In this document: piece by piece, positions 1 through 8,028 of the stretch | How the letters are laid out: each line of letters starts with the position of its first letter | How positions within the stretch are numbered: position 1 is the stretch's first letter | IMG/VR virus record: IMGVR_UViG_3300035698_006217 | Span: 1 to 47,100 of that record | Strand: one strand, 5' to 3' | DNA length: 47,100 bases | Source: a virus | The notes under the pieces: model-generated | The model's input: only the letters and a program-made list of their open reading frames with translations | The model's database searches: none | Told to the model about the DNA's origin: nothing | Translations under genes and position numbers: made by a program

Positions 1-393
1 GAATTTTTCCCTTCTGCTATTGATTATTTTAATAGCAGGATATATACTTACTAAGAGTGATGATATAAATATTGAAAGTCCATCATGAAAAGAGGATTTG
101 ATTATTATATGAATAAAAATTGATTGGATAGCCCATATACCACATAAGAATATACTCCAGTTGCGTTGAAGGATTCTGTATTTTTCGAATTGTTCTTCTG
201 GAGTTAGTTCTAAGAGATCGATTGCGTACATATTCTTGATGTCTTCGGAAATATCGATTGTGTACATATTCTTGATGTCTTCGGAAATATCGATTGTCCA
301 CTTGGCGTCTAGTTTCCTCTTAGTCCCTACGATGTTAGACTTTTCGAACGTCAGGTTCGTCGTATTCGGGATATTCTGAATTTGTGTTGTCAT
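1..393 (-). CDS. Small membrane protein with internal duplication, partial
   Basis: The reading frame starts at the ATG at 393 and is open to the window edge (131 codons, no stop). After a polar N-terminus comes a 12-residue tandem repeat (TIDISEDIKNMY twice), encoded by a 36-bp DNA duplication. A PEEQFEKY segment and two hydrophobic stretches (about residues 78-95 and 103-118) follow, suggesting a two-pass membrane protein with a cytoplasmic head. The start overlaps the stop of the upstream gene (ATGA), so the two are translationally coupled. The family is not recognised. A shorter frame over the same repeat is a shadow. Confidence 0.7.
   Translation of the reverse strand, partial: MTTQIQNIPNTTNLTFEKSNIVGTKRKLDAKWTIDISEDIKNMYTIDISEDIKNMYAIDLLELTPEEQFEKYRILQRNWSIFLCGIWAIQSIFIHIIIKSSFHDGLSIFISSLLVSIYPAIKIINSRREKF
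219..290 (-). repeat. 36-bp tandem duplication inside a CDS
   Basis: Two adjacent 36-bp units (219-254 and 255-290) differ at one base (225 versus 261). They encode two copies of a 12-residue block in frame. The near identity suggests a recent slippage or duplication event. Confidence 0.9.
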
Positions 394-539
394 ACTTCAC
401 CTATCTGGAATGGCATCCATTCATCATCTAAGAAGTCTGTAATATCGAAGCATGTTACTGTACCTCCTTGATATAATTTTATCCTAATAGATCTTAGGTA
501 GTTTTTTAACTCGGCGTTTTCTTCTTCTATTGATTTCAT
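390..539 (-). CDS. Small acidic protein, 49 aa
   Basis: The product begins MKSIEEENAELKNYLRS and ends FLDDEWMPFQIGEV. Its N-terminal third could form a short amphipathic or coiled helix. It has no recognised domain. The stop overlaps the start of the next membrane-protein gene, so they form one unit, and a sigma70-like promoter lies directly upstream. It is assigned by frame, coupling and promoter placement rather than by homology. Confidence 0.6.
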   Translation of the reverse strand: MKSIEEENAELKNYLRSIRIKLYQGGTVTCFDITDFLDDEWMPFQIGEV

Positions 540-545
540 GAAAAT

Positions 546-574
546 ATACTATCCTATTTGCATTTTAATGTCAA
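546..574 (-). promoter_or_regulatory. Sigma70-like early promoter
   Basis: On the minus strand a -35 TTGACA (569-574) and a -10 TAGTAT (546-551) are separated by 17 bp. The promoter lies just upstream of the 390-539 gene. Confidence 0.65.
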
Positions 575-621
575 ATGAAAAATCTCGGGGAATCCTGTTT
601 TTATTTAAAAGCCCTAAATAC

Positions 622-1029
622 TTAGAGTTCATCCATGATTATATCGTTGATATTATCTGTAATCTTTTCGAGAATGGTGAACTCTCGGGTACATGCAGAG
701 ATTAGAATTATCGATATTGTTGAGCAAATCACTGGTGCACAGAGGATTAATGGGATTAGAAAGACAAGGGAAAAAATTCCAAAGGTGAGTGTTTTTATCA
801 GGGATGTCTTGGCCTCTTTACGCAATTTTTCAATTCTTTCGGCTGGTGTTGGTCCCGGGAAACGATTCATTTCGAATGCCAGTCCCGTGGGTCCCGTCAT
901 GGGCTGGATATTCACTAGGCTTGATGCTAGTAGGTTTGGGAATGTTTTTCTGATTGTTGGGATCATTACAGAAGGAATAGTGCCAGATAATCCCGTGTAC
1001 ATGGATGAGTTTGTGTGTGTGTTGGTCAT
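622..1029 (-). CDS. Small membrane protein carrying a T4 gp23-like capsid motif
   Basis: 135 aa. Residues about 17-55 (IPSVMIPTIRKTFPNLL, then VNIQPMTGPTGLAFEM) closely match the N-terminal-arm consensus of T4-type major capsid proteins, where gp23 has PAVMGMVRRAIPNLIA followed by VQPMNSPTGQVFAL. The rest is not capsid-like: a basic linker (about 59-75), one long hydrophobic segment (about 76-107) and an acidic tail. Full gp23 is over 500 aa, so this is a capsid-motif peptide joined to a membrane anchor. It overlaps the upstream gene by ATGA. The homology comes from remembered family sequences and the function is unknown. Confidence 0.7.
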   Translation of the reverse strand: MTNTHTNSSMYTGLSGTIPSVMIPTIRKTFPNLLASSLVNIQPMTGPTGLAFEMNRFPGPTPAERIEKLRKEAKTSLIKTLTFGIFSLVFLIPLILCAPVICSTISIILISACTREFTILEKITDNINDIIMDEL

Positions 1030-1310
1030 ATTAGGTCCGAATATATTAAGGCGATTTCTTCTTCGTTTAGTTCGTAGATATAAAATGGGTCACGGCACAT
1101 TGCATCTCTGGATTCGGAATTGCCGTCTAGTTGATGTGAATATTTGCCTGTGCAATTATTAAACTCATATCGTGCCACATATGTAAATTTATCACCATTC
1201 ACTTGAATGTATATGACATACTTACCACTCAATACTCTATCCGAATGGTTGATGTATACCATATACATACCATCTCGCAGTTGGGGTAGTATTTTCTTAA
1301 TCCGTATCAT
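1026..1310 (-). CDS. Hypothetical protein, 94 aa
   Basis: The product has beta-rich alternation (YMVYINHSDRVLSGKYVIYI) and an acidic C-terminus. No family is recognised. It has its own sigma70-like promoter (1317-1345), and its stop overlaps the start of the gp23-motif membrane gene, so the two are probably co-expressed. Confidence 0.6.
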   Translation of the reverse strand: MIRIKKILPQLRDGMYMVYINHSDRVLSGKYVIYIQVNGDKFTYVARYEFNNCTGKYSHQLDGNSESRDAMCRDPFYIYELNEEEIALIYSDLI

Positions 1311-1316
1311 TAATAA

Positions 1317-1345
1317 ATAGTATCAAAAAAATTGGCGGGGGTCAA
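1317..1345 (-). promoter_or_regulatory. Sigma70-like early promoter
   Basis: Minus-strand TTGACC (1340-1345), 17 bp, TACTAT (1317-1322). The -10 is preceded by TTTGA, as in other promoters of this window. It overlaps the 3' end of the upstream gene. Confidence 0.6.
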
Positions 1346-1755
1346 GTTGTTTTCTCAATAGAGGCTTCCTTTTTGGCTTTGGTTGCGAGTTTCTTCATAT
1401 TCTTATTATATTCGGATTTCGCTGTGTCAATGAAACATATGATAGATTGGGATGCCCTTGAGATTGCCTCACTATATTCTGCATGGCTCATCCTGAACCA
1501 GATATCACCTGTATCACATCCTGCTCGATACCAGCGTTGATAGGCTAGCTCCATTGAGATCATATGGAATTCCATCATTTCGTGGAGTATTCCATCAAAG
1601 ACCTCACCCCAATCTTCATAGTCACATCCAATTGTAATAACTGCATATGCTTCTTCCCCTGATGGGAATATAATAGAACTTCCTTGATCGTCAAAGTCTA
1701 ATATTACCTTTGCACATATGCCGCCACTAATAGAACCTCTGTATATTTCTTTCAT
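1342..1755 (-). CDS. Hypothetical protein, 137 aa
   Basis: The N-terminal half is beta-rich (ICAKVILDFDDQGSSIIF). The C-terminal half is helical and ends in a lysine-rich tail (KKLATKAKKEASIEKTT). No domain is recognised. It follows the 614-aa gene by 2 bp, and a GATAAATATG sequence spans its start. Confidence 0.6.
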   Translation of the reverse strand: MKEIYRGSISGGICAKVILDFDDQGSSIIFPSGEEAYAVITIGCDYEDWGEVFDGILHEMMEFHMISMELAYQRWYRAGCDTGDIWFRMSHAEYSEAISRASQSIICFIDTAKSEYNKNMKKLATKAKKEASIEKTT

Positions 1756-1757
1756 AT

Positions 1758-3602
1758 TTATCCTAGTATAGATGCGTACAATGCATTGAATTTAGTAGAT
1801 TCATCATATGATCGTCGCATTGAAAATGGTAATGTTTTGCTATTATCGTTCATGGTATCTAGAAGAGTCTCCATGAACTTAGAATAATTCTTATCTAACA
1901 GCTCGACAAAATTAAAGAAGTCGGTTGGGTCTATGCCAATACCTAAGGTCATTTCACAGTTCGTAAGATATATGGTGTCTCCATCTATGCTTCTACTGAA
2001 CCTAAATTCATATTGTGCTCCGTCAATTACCTTCTTAATAGCACCAATATCCTTGACCTTGGTGTTTGGCTCTGGTAGGATATCGGTAAGTAGCCCTTGG
2101 TCTGGATCATATTTAGGTTGCACCTTTCCGCCATATTTAAGGAGGGCCTCCTCAAATGCCTTCCGATAGGGTCCAGTTTCTTCTGCGGTATATGTTAGAT
2201 TTCCACCCGGCCCCATCCGTACAGACTCGGCAACTCGTTTTGGCATCTCGATCATCAACTTAGGGAACGAAATATATATTTCATATTCATCATCATAGGT
2301 ACCAGTCTGGAGGATATCATATCCCAGTGCCTCATCATCTGCTTCCAACCGCTTAAACATCTTATTATATGCCTCATATTCTGGTGCCATGATCCAACCT
2401 CTGCTTAAAAGATCTATTAGAATCCTTCCCTGAATGGTCTTATAGTTCTTATCGGCTCTTTCAAGTTCTGTAACAAGGTTTTCTGCGTCACCTAGAAGAC
2501 CGTTCCCATAATCCCGCTCATAGTCAAATCGAATATTGATGGTTCTATCATTAATGGACACCTCTTCTGTGCGGAGGTCTATGTCAATCTCATCATTCAT
2601 GAGGTCTACAAGATCACCAATGGTTTCTTCTAGATCACCATTGATTTTGACATCTTCTGGTATTTCTATATCCATTCCAGCAGAAATATATACACTATCT
2701 TCTGGGGATATATAATCATCATATACGTCAAAATCATAATCATAATCACAGTGTGTATGTTCTAATTCTGCCCCATTGATAATCTCATCAAGATGTTCTT
2801 TGAGTCGATCCGCGGCATTACCTCGGTCCAATTGTACTATTTCATCATATCCATCATGGACAAACATGCCATCAACGGGTACTCCATCCTCTTCAAGTTG
2901 ATTTATGATGATATCTTCATCAAATGCACGGTCTAATAAGTCGTAAGACTCTTGAATATCATCGGTTTCTCCTACTCCGAACGCAACTTTAGAGTATTTA
3001 GTTCCCTTTTCGGCAGTTTTGTCAATAACAAAGTAAAATCTTAGTCTTTTAGTGTACGTATAGTCATTCCAATAGGTATCATTATCGTGATATTTGATGC
3101 ACCAATCGGAATCTTGCCCCCATCGCTTGCTGGATTCCCATGACATTGGAGTAACAATCAACCATTTAACATCTTCATATACCTTAATAGTCTCATCATA
3201 TCGTGTATCTTTCTTCATTTCACTCTTGGACTGTCGCCCTTTGATTTCTTTAACAGTATCAACCAGTTCTTTTAACGATTGGTACATATTTATGTCCTTT
3301 TTCGTTATAAAATTCTTGGCTACCCCCGATTCGAACCCTATTAATCCCTTCTGAACCGATTCTATATCATCATATATCTTACGATCTTCGGCGGTGACCC
3401 TTCCATCGTCACCTCGGTACATTCTATAAATTTGCTTGAATGTCCAATCGCTATATTTCTTCTGTGGGGTTGGGTCTGCTTGTAAAAGTTCGGTAAAAAT
3501 TTCCGAGTCCATCACTCCTGTATCCAAATATTTCTTTCTGACGTTGGCTAATCCCTCTTCTAGAGTGACTAATTCGTCCAGCATATCGTTGAATTTTAAC
3601 AT
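1758..3602 (-). CDS. Large hypothetical protein with a conserved SDWC-type motif, 614 aa
   Basis: Acidic, soluble-looking protein. Around residues 147-200, WLIVTPMSWESSKRWGQDSDWC followed by YWNDYT and a beta segment ending KYSKVAFGV resembles a module (G-x-TxWC, then an aromatic cluster) seen in several large-phage and bacterial hypothetical proteins. Residues about 265-345 are very acidic. The start is set by AGGAG eight bases upstream, within a TAAGTAATTATAGGAG cassette also found before homing endonuclease genes here. No function can be assigned. Confidence 0.7.
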   Translation of the reverse strand: MLKFNDMLDELVTLEEGLANVRKKYLDTGVMDSEIFTELLQADPTPQKKYSDWTFKQIYRMYRGDDGRVTAEDRKIYDDIESVQKGLIGFESGVAKNFITKKDINMYQSLKELVDTVKEIKGRQSKSEMKKDTRYDETIKVYEDVKWLIVTPMSWESSKRWGQDSDWCIKYHDNDTYWNDYTYTKRLRFYFVIDKTAEKGTKYSKVAFGVGETDDIQESYDLLDRAFDEDIIINQLEEDGVPVDGMFVHDGYDEIVQLDRGNAADRLKEHLDEIINGAELEHTHCDYDYDFDVYDDYISPEDSVYISAGMDIEIPEDVKINGDLEETIGDLVDLMNDEIDIDLRTEEVSINDRTINIRFDYERDYGNGLLGDAENLVTELERADKNYKTIQGRILIDLLSRGWIMAPEYEAYNKMFKRLEADDEALGYDILQTGTYDDEYEIYISFPKLMIEMPKRVAESVRMGPGGNLTYTAEETGPYRKAFEEALLKYGGKVQPKYDPDQGLLTDILPEPNTKVKDIGAIKKVIDGAQYEFRFSRSIDGDTIYLTNCEMTLGIGIDPTDFFNFVELLDKNYSKFMETLLDTMNDNSKTLPFSMRRSYDESTKFNALYASILG

Positions 3603-3640
3603 AAAAAATCTCCTATAATTACTTATAGGAGACTTTCATT
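3603..3640 (-). promoter_or_regulatory. TAAGTA/Shine-Dalgarno cassette
   Basis: Directly upstream of the 614-aa gene the minus strand reads TATAAGTAATTATAGGAG, an imperfect palindrome that includes the ribosome binding site. It resembles a T4 late -10 (TATAAATA) fused to a Shine-Dalgarno sequence, and near copies precede the genes starting at 20921, 29218, 29537 and 30572. Confidence 0.5.
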
Positions 3641-3659
3641 TTTAAACTATAAATTCTAC

Positions 3660-4187
3660 TTATTCTGAGAATTCTAGCTTTAGCCAATTTGTATTCAGCC
3701 GATCTTGGTTATATGCAATATATCCAGTATCCATCCACACGATGCTACGGTCAAACTCACTTGTACCCTCGAATCCGATATAAAGCACATCATCATCGAG
3801 GTTATTATCAGTAAGACATAGGAAAATATGCAGTATATCACCCGCCACAGCATTGATCTTGTCAAATGTCTTCTGGGTTCCAAGTACAAGTTTTCCTGCA
3901 CCCCTCCGATTACTACAAGCAATCGAAGTACTCGCAATTTGCATGTCTGTGGCGGATGCCGCATCATACTTACATCCGTCCGATCCCTTGAATATAGGGA
4001 TGTTTTTGACAACATCGGTCAGGGTTTTACTCTCCATTATCGGAAACGTTTCGATTGTTAGAGTATATGTTGCATCTGGGTGCGTTCCTGTCTCATACAT
4101 CGTGATTCCATAGATGGCAATATTACCATCAGGATCTAAATCCACCTTTGCAGGTGAATTTTCTAGGGCTTTTACCGTAGTCTCCAT
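3660..4187 (-). CDS. Hypothetical protein, 175 aa, possibly a structural beta protein
   Basis: Beta-rich with many Asp and Gly residues (VDLDPDGNIAIYGITMYE near the N-terminus; VLYIGFEGTSEFDRSIVWMDTGYIAY near the C-terminus). It has no signal peptide or membrane segment. It sits 4 bp downstream of the vWA gene, so they are probably co-transcribed. The family is not recognised. Confidence 0.6.
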   Translation of the reverse strand: METTVKALENSPAKVDLDPDGNIAIYGITMYETGTHPDATYTLTIETFPIMESKTLTDVVKNIPIFKGSDGCKYDAASATDMQIASTSIACSNRRGAGKLVLGTQKTFDKINAVAGDILHIFLCLTDNNLDDDVLYIGFEGTSEFDRSIVWMDTGYIAYNQDRLNTNWLKLEFSE

Positions 4188-4191
4188 GTTA

Positions 4192-4824
4192 TTAGCTCAT
4201 TGAAGACAATTCAGCCTTGGTGAATGAGTTGTTAACGGCGACACCCTTTGCAGTTGCTGAACGCATTCTGGACATTTTAGCCGAAGATGCGGTATAAGTT
4301 GACCCAATACTATCGAGGGAGTAGTTAGCCGCACCCTTAACATCAAATCCCATACTCATTCCGCCGTTAAATGCGTCCAATCCTGCACCCAAGAAGGTAA
4401 ACTGCCAACTGAATTCATCAGTTTGGGTAGTGACCATTTCTTTAATCTGTTTTAGATTGTACTCTTGACTTGCATTCTCGGCACCATCGGTGATAATAAC
4501 AAATGCAACGAGACCGGGGCGATCTTTTTCCTTCATTTTATCCAAACGGGCACCAGTTTCTGCGATTGCACGACCAGTTGCGTCATATAATGCTGTCATT
4601 CCTCGTGGAATTAGCGAATAATCTTTAACCGTATTAAGGTCTACACCTTCACATACAAATTCATACTTATTATCAAATTCTACCATGGTGAAGTTTGCCT
4701 TGCCTTCTTCTTCTTTTTGTTCTTTGATGAACTGGTTGATACCATTTTGTGCTTCTTCACGGCAAGATGCCATAGATCCGCTTCTGTCCACTACCAATAC
4801 TATTTCTGTTAGTTTTTTATTCAT
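4192..4824 (-). CDS. von Willebrand factor A domain protein
   Basis: 210 aa, essentially a single vWA fold. The MIDAS motif DRSGSM is at residues 13-18, and a conserved Thr (GMTALYDATG) and Asp (FVIITDGAENAS) follow at the expected places. These coordinate a divalent metal in the family and mediate protein contacts. No signal peptide is seen, so it should act in the cytoplasm or virion. Two TAAATA motifs lie upstream of its AGGAG. It is paired with the 175-aa gene downstream. The partner is unknown. Confidence 0.85.
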   Translation of the reverse strand: MNKKLTEIVLVVDRSGSMASCREEAQNGINQFIKEQKEEEGKANFTMVEFDNKYEFVCEGVDLNTVKDYSLIPRGMTALYDATGRAIAETGARLDKMKEKDRPGLVAFVIITDGAENASQEYNLKQIKEMVTTQTDEFSWQFTFLGAGLDAFNGGMSMGFDVKGAANYSLDSIGSTYTASSAKMSRMRSATAKGVAVNNSFTKAELSSMS

Positions 4825-4853
4825 TTATTCATTCTCCTATTTATGTTTATTAT

Positions 4854-5630
4854 TTATCTCGATATAAAAAGTTTAGAGTGTTTGTAAAAACTTGATTGCC
4901 TCATTGCATTCTTATTAATATGGGGAGCCGTTGGTAAATTGAGTTCAACTATCATATCATCTATATATTTATCAGTTGGAATATACCATTGGTGGATTTT
5001 GTTGATATTGGTTGTGTTATTGATTGGGGCCAATAAATTATATCCACCCATAATTATACCACGTCTTGTTGCTTTATATGGTAATTTTTCTAAAGAATAT
5101 GGGGAATCGCTATAACTCCATACTGCAACAGTCTTCCCATCCTCACGGGTAGCTATTAGATCAACGTGTTGCATTGCATTCTGTTTGGGGGTTGGGAGTG
5201 TAACGGTTATACCTTTCGCCACCAATCGATCAGCTATTATATATTCCCGTAATATGGATGGTAGACCTCGAAGTGCTCGTCCTAGTTCCCAATTTTGTTT
5301 TGTTATGAATTTGTCTTTGATACATGCACCCACGTAATCTAATAAGTATTCGGCGGGTGTCCAGTCGTCCCATTTATCCATAACAGAAACAATGGCATCT
5401 TGGAATAATGGTCCTTTATAATTACGATCTTCCCAACCCTGTGATATATCTCCATCTACTGGACAATTTAAAAGCTGTTTATATGATGCCCGATGGGGGA
5501 CACGTAGCTTTTCAAGTAGTGATTCCATTACGGATCTTCCTCCGGGAGACCACCCTGCTGTTCTGGCACAAGAAAGCATCTGGTCCCAAGTAAGGGATTC
5601 CCAATAATCTAATAGTTTCATGTTAAACAT
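4854..5630 (-). CDS. Hypothetical protein, possible nuclease-like fold, about 258 aa
   Basis: The frame is open from an ATG at 5669, which overlaps the HNH gene's stop. The better start may be the ATG at 5630, because a UUCG hairpin and GGAGG lie between them. In the C-terminal half, HVDLIATREDGKTVAVWSY resembles a D-x(n)-E/K-type nuclease core strand, but the catalytic set is incomplete to the eye. The N-terminal SLTWDQMLSCARTAGWSP and LPSILREYIIADRLVAKGI are helical. Calling it a nuclease is speculative. Confidence 0.55.
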   Translation of the reverse strand: MFNMKLLDYWESLTWDQMLSCARTAGWSPGGRSVMESLLEKLRVPHRASYKQLLNCPVDGDISQGWEDRNYKGPLFQDAIVSVMDKWDDWTPAEYLLDYVGACIKDKFITKQNWELGRALRGLPSILREYIIADRLVAKGITVTLPTPKQNAMQHVDLIATREDGKTVAVWSYSDSPYSLEKLPYKATRRGIIMGGYNLLAPINNTTNINKIHQWYIPTDKYIDDMIVELNLPTAPHINKNAMRQSSFYKHSKLFISR

Positions 5631-5644
5631 AATTTTAAATATAC

Positions 5645-5662
5645 CTCCCCGAAGGGAGGATT
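5645..5662 (-). promoter_or_regulatory. UUCG-tetraloop hairpin overlapping a ribosome binding site
   Basis: The minus strand reads CCTCCC-TTCG-GGGAGG, a perfect 6-bp stem with a UUCG loop. Its 3' arm contains GGAGG upstream of the ATG at 5630. It could be an inter-cistronic stabiliser or a structure sequestering the Shine-Dalgarno sequence. There is no T-run, so it is not a simple terminator. Confidence 0.55.
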
Positions 5663-5665
5663 TGG

Positions 5666-6256
5666 TCATCTGAACAGGAACTTATCCCAAGATGTCGGGA
5701 CTACCATGTTCTTCGTTTTCTTATTCATCTGATACACTGGACTACAGTGAACAGGTTCCTTTGCACCACGCATTGGTTTAAATTTACCAACTGGTAGTTT
5801 GTCCGCCTTTTCGCGATTGCAATTCTGACATGCAATGGTACAATTTTCCCAATTAGTTTTTCCACCTTTAGATTGTGGGTATATATGATCAATCGTTGCA
5901 GTGTCGTTATCAACTTCACATCCACAATATGCACAATTGTAATCATCGCGCATCAATAGATTAGATTTACTAAAGTTAATGAATCGTTTTGGCATGTCGT
6001 CGTATTCGGTTAGCACGATGATTTCGGGAACTGGAATTTTCAGTGAAACCGTGTTCACATGCGTATATATGTTTACAGATTCATCAATATCGTGAAGGTC
6101 AATCCAGCCATTAAATGTATACATCATATATGTAGCACCTATAGTGTCAATCGCTTTGGCGTGACCCTTCGCCATGAGTCTAAAACAATCCTTATAGCCT
6201 ATGATATCTATGGCAAACCAATGCCTATTTAATACTAATACATTATTACACTTCAT
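5666..6256 (-). CDS. HNH endonuclease (McrA-like)
   Basis: 196 aa. The N-terminal domain (VLVLNRHWFAIDIIGYKDC) is typical of phage HNH proteins. The HNH core is at residues about 103-150: CAYCGCEVDN, then ATIDHIYPQSKGG with the catalytic His, Asn in WENC, and CQNCNREK closing a zinc site. It is a freestanding homing-type or restriction-like nuclease. It is preceded by a promoter at 6414-6442 and overlaps the next gene's start. Confidence 0.85.
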   Translation of the reverse strand: MKCNNVLVLNRHWFAIDIIGYKDCFRLMAKGHAKAIDTIGATYMMYTFNGWIDLHDIDESVNIYTHVNTVSLKIPVPEIIVLTEYDDMPKRFINFSKSNLLMRDDYNCAYCGCEVDNDTATIDHIYPQSKGGKTNWENCTIACQNCNREKADKLPVGKFKPMRGAKEPVHCSPVYQMNKKTKNMVVPTSWDKFLFR

Positions 6257-6455
6257 AATAGCCCTTCTATTTTATCTTTAATTAGCTCTCTTATATTACC
6301 ATCATTATATTTTATTCTCAATAACTCTATGTTATTTTCTTCACTAAATTATAATAGTAAATATCTTAAAAAAATGCATAAATTAATGATGTCCTGTTTT
6401 TAATTTAGAGTCCATTATAGGAAGTACACCCACTAAAGTAAACCTAAAAGTTGAA
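6257..6455. other. AT-rich intergenic region with a short gene fragment
   Basis: It carries the 6414-6442 promoter. On the minus strand an open frame without a good start ends at the HNH gene's ATG with IELLRIKYNDGNIRELIKDKIEGLL; it may be a 5'-truncated gene. Nothing else is supported. Confidence 0.4.
6414..6442 (-). promoter_or_regulatory. Sigma70-like promoter, copy 1 of a duplicated cassette
   Basis: Minus-strand TTTACT (6437-6442), 17 bp, TATAAT (6414-6419). The flanks, including CTAAATTAAAAACAGGACATCATTA downstream in near-identical form, match the promoter at 7434-7462, so the cassette is duplicated. Confidence 0.65.
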
Positions 6456-7337
6456 TTATTTTAAGTCTAATTCGACCATCAATGATGCGACCACATCCTT
6501 CACGTCACCAGATGCATCTATTGAAATTCCATAGTCTGGTTTCTCAAACGGCGCACTAATTCCAGTAAAGTTTGGAATTTCCCCAGTTCTGGCTTTAGCA
6601 TACATCCCCTTTGTATCTCGCTTCTCGCACACTTCAAGTGGCGTATCTACGTGGATCATTTTCATGGTCGGGATAATTCCCTCAACCAGACCTCTTAAGT
6701 CATTGGTTGGTGAAACGAACGATGCCAAAACGATCTTATTGTCTCTATTGAGCATTTTACATAAATGTGCAATTCGTCTTAAGTTCTCGTTACGATCTTC
6801 TGGAGAGAATTCCAAATCAGAACAAAGTCCTGTTCGTACATCGTCCCCGTCTAGAGTTGTCACACTATAACCCTCTGTGGCAATTTGTATGGCAAGTTCA
6901 TTACAGATCGTGGTTTTCCCAGAACATGGAAGCCCCGTGAACCAGAATGTTGTCTTTTGGTTGTCAACATACTGCTTAACTCGATCTGACATCTGTGAGC
7001 ATTCATTTGCCCTAACCTTTGTGGCTGATATCTTTTTAATTTCTTCGGCAACATCTACTTCCTCGATGTCCCAACCGACTCCTCTACCATATCCAATACC
7101 TTCAAAATCCTGAATGACTTGAGCGGTAATGCGGGTTCCGTAAAGATCCCCATATGCTCGTTTGATCATTGTGATTCGTTGGTCTACTGTATATGGATCA
7201 CTTGCGGTTACTGGGGTGTCTCTGATAAGGATTAATGCGTCTTTCCCTTCGTCCAACTTCTTCCCAATAATTGCCATGTGTCCTGCGTGAAATGGTTGCC
7301 ACCTACCCGGGAACAACCATAGTTTATTTTTTGTCAT
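6456..7337 (-). CDS. Fused cytidylyltransferase-like / adenylylsulfate (APS) kinase
   Basis: 293 aa with two domains. Residues about 1-110 form a nucleotidyltransferase of the HxGH type (LFPGRWQPFHAGHM). Residues about 128-293 form an APS kinase with Walker A GLPCSGKTT, DGDDVR, SFVSPTNDLR and the KARTGEIPNFTG lid region. The kinase domain would phosphorylate adenylylsulfate or a similar nucleotide; the first domain would attach a nucleotide to a phosphorylated substrate. It sits at the end of a glycan cluster, so an activated-sulfate or NDP-linked donor for surface or DNA modification is plausible. Both motif sets look intact. Confidence 0.85.
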   Translation of the reverse strand: MTKNKLWLFPGRWQPFHAGHMAIIGKKLDEGKDALILIRDTPVTASDPYTVDQRITMIKRAYGDLYGTRITAQVIQDFEGIGYGRGVGWDIEEVDVAEEIKKISATKVRANECSQMSDRVKQYVDNQKTTFWFTGLPCSGKTTICNELAIQIATEGYSVTTLDGDDVRTGLCSDLEFSPEDRNENLRRIAHLCKMLNRDNKIVLASFVSPTNDLRGLVEGIIPTMKMIHVDTPLEVCEKRDTKGMYAKARTGEIPNFTGISAPFEKPDYGISIDASGDVKDVVASLMVELDLK

Positions 7338-7361
7338 ATATTTACTTCCTTTATTTAATTC

Positions 7362-7402
7362 GCATCAGAAAACCCATCGGTCTTTAGCCGTTGGGTAGTT
7401 CA
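7362..7402 (-). repeat. IS200/IS605-end-like hairpin, copy 1
   Basis: The minus strand reads AACTACCCAACGGCTAAAG-ACCGATGGGTTTT. It is a stem CCCA(A/T)CGG with a CTAAAGA loop, ending in a T-run just after the phosphoesterase stop. It is closely related to the hairpins at about 15565 and 15687. It may act as a terminator or be a relic of an IS200/IS605 end. Confidence 0.5.
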
Positions 7403-7987
7403 CTAATGATGTACTGTTATTAATTTAGATTTCATTATAGCATACACATCTTCGAAAGTAAACATAAATGTTGAATTAAATTTCAATCCAACATCAATCC
7501 CAACATCCAATCGCTTACCATTCTTATCACTCGGAAGTGAGTGTGGATTGCTACCGTGCGAGTGTCCACATAAACTCCAAGCACCGTGATGTGATTTATT
7601 CCATGACATCATGGGATAATGACCAAGTGTAATAGGATATTGAGTGTCCTTATAATTTATGTCGATTTCCTTAAACTGCCCAAGCATCTTATCATGGGTT
7701 GTACTCCGTAGATCTCTGTCGTGGTTACCTGAAATGCAGTAAAAATTCTTACACGATAGACTGGCTAGTAAACTGGCGCAACGTCCTTGTCCTCCAAATG
7801 ATAAATCTCCCATGTGGAATACCATATCATTATGATCAACTAACTTATTGTACGTAGATAGGATGAAGTCATCATGCTCGTGAATATTGTTAAATCCCCT
7901 TGCGTCCACAATGAATGGACGATTGTGACTAAAATGCCAATCACTCGTGAACCATATATTATTGTAATTCTCTCTTTTTATTTTCAT
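7403..7987 (-). CDS. Calcineurin-like metallophosphoesterase
   Basis: 194 aa with the full motif set in order: SDWHFSH (DxH), HMGDLSFGG (GDxxxxx), ISGNHDRD (GNHD), LGHYPMM (GH) and CGHSHGS (GHxH). It would hydrolyse a phosphodiester or phosphomonoester using two metals. Such enzymes sit in phage operons next to nucleotide-transfer genes; the substrate is unknown. It has its own promoter at 7995-8022. Confidence 0.88.
   Translation of the reverse strand: MKIKRENYNNIWFTSDWHFSHNRPFIVDARGFNNIHEHDDFILSTYNKLVDHNDMVFHMGDLSFGGQGRCASLLASLSCKNFYCISGNHDRDLRSTTHDKMLGQFKEIDINYKDTQYPITLGHYPMMSWNKSHHGAWSLCGHSHGSNPHSLPSDKNGKRLDVGIDVGLKFNSTFMFTFEDVYAIMKSKLITVHH
7434..7462 (-). promoter_or_regulatory. Sigma70-like promoter, copy 2 of a duplicated cassette
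   Basis: Minus-strand TTTACT (7457-7462), 17 bp, TATAAT (7434-7439), inside the 3' end of the phosphoesterase gene. It would drive the APS-kinase fusion. The sequence around it is homologous to the 6414-6442 promoter. Confidence 0.65.
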
Positions 7988-7994
7988 GCATATG

Positions 7995-8022
7995 ATTATA
8001 CATGATGAGAATCGGGAGTCAA
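7995..8022 (-). promoter_or_regulatory. Sigma70-like promoter
   Basis: Minus-strand TTGACT (8017-8022), 16 bp, TATAAT (7995-8000), directly ahead of the phosphoesterase gene. Confidence 0.65.
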
Positions 8023-8028
8023 TATAAA

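Noticed and set aside
635-1162. 175-aa plus-strand open frame
   Set aside because: Antisense shadow of two ATGA-coupled minus-strand genes; no ribosome binding site or promoter.
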